Source: Xanthomonas sp. 10-10 (lineage in GTDB: Bacteria; Pseudomonadota; Gammaproteobacteria; Xanthomonadales; Xanthomonadaceae). Taken from it: a stretch of 64,000 nt of DNA. Of the stretch, positions 61,661 to 64,000 are shown one piece after another. The stretch lies in assembly GCF_040182365.1 (NCBI RefSeq), contig NZ_CP144460.1, forward strand, positions 62,001 to 126,000. The letters are read 5' to 3'. The notes beneath the pieces were generated by a model. That model was not told where the DNA came from. It was given only the letters and a program-made list of their open reading frames with translations, and did no database searches. A program made the position numbers and the translations under genes. How positions within the stretch are numbered: position 1 is the first letter of the stretch; every line of letters starts with the position of its first letter.

Positions 61661-62509
61661 ATGCTGCACATTCCCCCTGCATCGACGCGCGCTGGCGTGG
61701 CGGCCATCCTGGCGATCGCGCTCACCAGCGTGCTGACGCCATGTCTGGCCGCACGATCAGCCGGTCAACCCGCGCCTGCACCGGTGCCCGGTACGCAGAC
61801 ACCGGGCATCGCATCTGCCGCAGTCGCTGCAGTTGCCGCGACCGCGATGCCCGTCGCGCCGCACGCGCCGGCGACACCCACGCGCACGCCGTCCAGCGAC
61901 GTGACCACTTACGGCCAACTCACGCTGTCCGATCACCCCGGCCAGGAGGCGTACGTACTGATGGACGGCGGCCAGGCCCTGATGCACGGCTCCACCGAAG
62001 ACCTGGCCCACGCACGTCGCCTGGCCGGCAGCACCGGCGCATTGCTGTGGTTTCGTAGCGGCGGCAAGAGCTACGTGGTGCGCGATCCGGCCACCCTGCA
62101 GCGCATCCGTGTGCTGTACGCACCGGTCAGCCAGCTGGGTCAGGCCCAAGGCGCGCTGGGCGAGCGGCAGGGCCGGCTCGGCGAGCAGCAAGCGGTGCTG
62201 GGGACGCAGATGGCCGCCGTGGCCGCACGCGATGCGGCCGCTGCCGTTGCGCAGGCGCGCGCGTCGCTGGCACGCGACCATGCGGCGGCGCGCACCACCA
62301 CGCCCGTCGCGCAGCAAGCCAACGCCGCCAGCCAGCGCAGCACCCGGCAGCAGATCGAGGCATTGGCCACGCAACAGCAAGCGCTCGCCGCGCAGCAGGC
62401 CGATCTGGCCACGCAGCAGGCGGCGGCAAGCGCGCGTGCAGACGGCCAGGCGCGGCAGGTCATGCGCGAGGCCCTCCGGAACGGCCTGGCAAGCCCTGTG
62501 GCGCGGTGA
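61661..62509 (+). CDS. Secreted protein of unknown function, paralogue 2
   Basis: A 282-residue protein with a signal peptide (TRAGVAAILAIALTSVLTPCLAA) and AAGGA before its ATG. The core (AYVLMDGGQALMHGSTEDL, LLWFRSGGKSYVVRDP) matches paralogue 1, and the rest is a Gln/Ala-rich helical region with repeated short LGxQQ-like units (LGERQGRLGEQQAVLG). It lacks the Thr/Ala repeat. The two genes form a tandem duplicate set. Periplasmic location is inferred from the signal peptide. Confidence 0.75.
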   Translation: MLHIPPASTRAGVAAILAIALTSVLTPCLAARSAGQPAPAPVPGTQTPGIASAAVAAVAATAMPVAPHAPATPTRTPSSDVTTYGQLTLSDHPGQEAYVLMDGGQALMHGSTEDLAHARRLAGSTGALLWFRSGGKSYVVRDPATLQRIRVLYAPVSQLGQAQGALGERQGRLGEQQAVLGTQMAAVAARDAAAAVAQARASLARDHAAARTTTPVAQQANAASQRSTRQQIEALATQQQALAAQQADLATQQAAASARADGQARQVMREALRNGLASPVAR

Positions 62510-62566
62510 TCGCGGCGGCCGCGGTTCGCCGATACTGCAGAGCATTGGCGCAAAAGCGAGCAGGCG

Positions 62567-63682
62567 ATGACGTACCGGGTGGTGGTGTTGGGCGGCTATG
62601 GGCACTTCGGTGCGCGCATCGTGCGGGCGCTGGCCGCGCTGCCGCACCTGCATGTCATTGCCGCCGGGCGTCATCCCGGCGCGATCGCGGCAACCTGGCC
62701 CGAGGCTGCGCCCGGTCGTATTTCCGCATGCCGGCTGGATAGCACTGCCGACGATTTCGCCACGCGCCTGGCAGCCACCGCAGCCGATGTGGTGGTGCAC
62801 ACCGCCGGGCCGTTCCAGGGCCAGGACCACGCAGTGGCGCGGTGCTGCCTGCAGGCAGGCATGCACTACATCGACCTGGCCGACGGCCGCGCGTTCGTGC
62901 GCGACTTCCCGGCCGCCTTGCATGCGCTGGCACAGCAGGCCGGCCGCGTGGCGATCAGCGGTGCCAGCACCTTGCCCGCGTTGTCCAGCGCGGTGGTGGA
63001 TGCGCTGTTGCCGCGCTTCTCGACCCTGCATGCCATCGGCATGGTGATCGCGCCCGCGCAGGGCACGCCGCTGGGGCTGGCCACCGTACGCGCGGTGCTG
63101 TCGTACTGCGGCACGCCGTTTACCTGGTGGAGCGAGGGCCGCTGGCAGACCGTGGTGGGCTGGGCGGGGCCGCAGCGCGTGCAGTTCGCACAGCTGGCAC
63201 CGCGCCTGGCATCGCCCTGCGATGTGCCCGACCACGACCTGCTGCCGCAGCGCTACCCCGGCGTGCGCAGCGTGCAGTTCCGCGCCGCGCTGGAGGTGAC
63301 GTTCCTGCAGCGCTGCCTGGCCGCGCTGGCCTGGTTACGCCAGCGCGGCGTGCCGTTGCCGATGTCGCGCCTGGCGCAAGCGCTCGCACGTGCGGGGCGC
63401 TGGTTCGATCGCTTCGGCACCGACCTGGGCGGCATGCGCGTGGAGCTGGCCGGCGAGCGCGATGGACAGCCGCTCACCGTGCGTTGGGATCTCACCGCGG
63501 CGATGTTGCACGGACCGGAGATCCCCTGTTTTGCCGCGATCCTGCTGGTGCGCAAACTTGCGGCAGGGCAGGCGATGCCAAGCGGTGCGTACGCCTGCAT
63601 GGGCCTGCTGACCTTGGCCGAGTTCGAGCAGGAATTCGACGCATGGCAGATGACCACCGAAGTGACGCAGACGTGGCAGTGA
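62567..63682 (+). CDS. Saccharopine-dehydrogenase-like NAD(P)-binding protein
   Basis: A 371-residue oxidoreductase-like protein. The Rossmann glycine motif VVLGGYGHFGARIV is at residues 5-18, and the following region with VVVHTAGPFQGQDHAVARCC is the conserved saccharopine dehydrogenase NAD(P)-binding domain pattern. The substrate is unknown; true lysine-pathway enzymes need additional features not visible here. It starts at the ATG 57 bases after paralogue 2. Confidence 0.85.
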   Translation: MTYRVVVLGGYGHFGARIVRALAALPHLHVIAAGRHPGAIAATWPEAAPGRISACRLDSTADDFATRLAATAADVVVHTAGPFQGQDHAVARCCLQAGMHYIDLADGRAFVRDFPAALHALAQQAGRVAISGASTLPALSSAVVDALLPRFSTLHAIGMVIAPAQGTPLGLATVRAVLSYCGTPFTWWSEGRWQTVVGWAGPQRVQFAQLAPRLASPCDVPDHDLLPQRYPGVRSVQFRAALEVTFLQRCLAALAWLRQRGVPLPMSRLAQALARAGRWFDRFGTDLGGMRVELAGERDGQPLTVRWDLTAAMLHGPEIPCFAAILLVRKLAAGQAMPSGAYACMGLLTLAEFEQEFDAWQMTTEVTQTWQ

Positions 63683-63889
63683 CCGCCTGCCGCCAACCGC
63701 CAACCGCTCTCGCCACCCCACGCGTCACAAGGGCATCGGGACTGCACAGCGTCGAGTACGTAACGCTGTGCATGCGCTGGTGAGAGGCGACATCGCTTGC
63801 GTGCCGGCGGGCTTTGGCCGCACGAGGAGCGGCTTCCAGTGTCGTGCGGCAGGTACGCAACAAGCTGCCCTAGATGGCGTGTTTCAACC
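63683..63889. other. Intergenic, right end
   Basis: The gap between the two converging genes; no RNA or terminator is clear. Confidence 0.4.
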
Positions 63890-64000
63890 TCACACCTCCC
63901 GCACCGTCCGAAACGCCTCCATATCCGCAAACGTGCAAAAGTGAAACCGCGGGATGGTGATCGGGCCCGCTGCCGCCAGTCGCTTGAGCCAGTTGCCCAC
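63890..64000 (-). CDS. 3' end of an unidentified minus-strand gene
   Basis: The frame is open from the window's right edge to a TGA at 63892-63890 and gives 36 residues, starting VGNWLKRLAAAGPITIP and ending AFRTVREV. The 5' part is outside the window. No family can be named from this fragment, and it is included because its codon use fits a real gene. Confidence 0.5.
   Translation of the reverse strand: MGNWLKRLAAAGPITIPRFHFCTFADMEAFRTVREV

Overview
The window is a high-GC chromosomal segment whose gene content points to Xanthomonas or a close relative in the Xanthomonadaceae. The evidence is a very large cyclic beta-1,2-glucan synthase (ndvB type), a pirin/azoreductase/LysR set, BlaI-M56 genes followed by Ala/Gln-rich secreted proteins, and palindrome-rich intergenic repeats. 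The genus call is inference. No rRNA, tRNA, CRISPR array, transposase or integrase was found.

Bases 1-6556: the 3' end of an RND efflux pump gene, a small lipoprotein with an I78-inhibitor-like pattern, a pirin, an FMN-dependent azoreductase and a convergent LysR regulator. A repeat block follows at about 5816-6372: nested inverted repeats and a 215-bp tandem duplication. Bases 6557-18275: a 73-residue coupled small protein and the 2889-residue glucan synthase on the minus strand, then a divergent periplasmic penicillin-acylase-family enzyme.

Bases 18816-40625 hold a large polysaccharide locus. The plus arm has two GT4 glycosyltransferases, an initiating glycosylphosphotransferase, UDP-GlcNAc 2-epimerase and a methyltransferase. 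The minus arm, reading leftward, has a flippase, a Wzz-like chain-length protein, a sugar epimerase, a TylF-type methyltransferase, a second flippase, a glutamine amidotransferase of asparagine-synthase type, a methyltransferase, a capsule-type protein, a Wzy-like polymerase, a GT4, a WecG-type transferase and an O-antigen-ligase-family protein. Many genes overlap by ATGA or GTGA. The logic is: lipid-linked initiation, addition of sugars including probably ManNAc (WecB then WecG), flipping, polymerisation with length control, and ligation.

Bases 38880-50392 are the most interesting part. Upstream of, and translationally coupled to, the minus-arm polysaccharide genes sits what looks like a lasso-peptide (RiPP) cluster: a 51-residue precursor, an asparagine-synthase-like cyclase lacking the glutaminase cysteine, a transglutaminase-like B2 leader peptidase and an ABC exporter. 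A divergent arm encodes a methyltransferase, a PqqD-like leader-binding protein (B1), an HprK-like kinase and a sulfotransferase. A lasso-type nucleotidyltransferase lies farther right, beyond an operon of three phage tail-collar proteins and a GNAT acetyltransferase. The kinase, the nucleotidyltransferase and the C-terminal Ser of the precursor recall the phosphorylated paeninodin/pseudomycoidin type, but here the genes are joined to an exopolysaccharide or O-antigen locus.

Bases 50658-57364: a two-gene minus-strand unit, an HExxH metalloprotease coupled to an 1840-residue protein with a degenerate kinase-like N-terminus, DUF4011, an SF1 helicase, a nuclease-like region and a C-terminal WGR domain. 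It is a candidate anti-phage module. Bases 57851-64000: a BlaI-type repressor with two upstream operator-like repeats, an M56 (BlaR1-like) sensor protease, two paralogous secreted proteins of unknown function, a saccharopine-dehydrogenase-like oxidoreductase and, at the right edge, the 3' end of an unidentified minus-strand gene.
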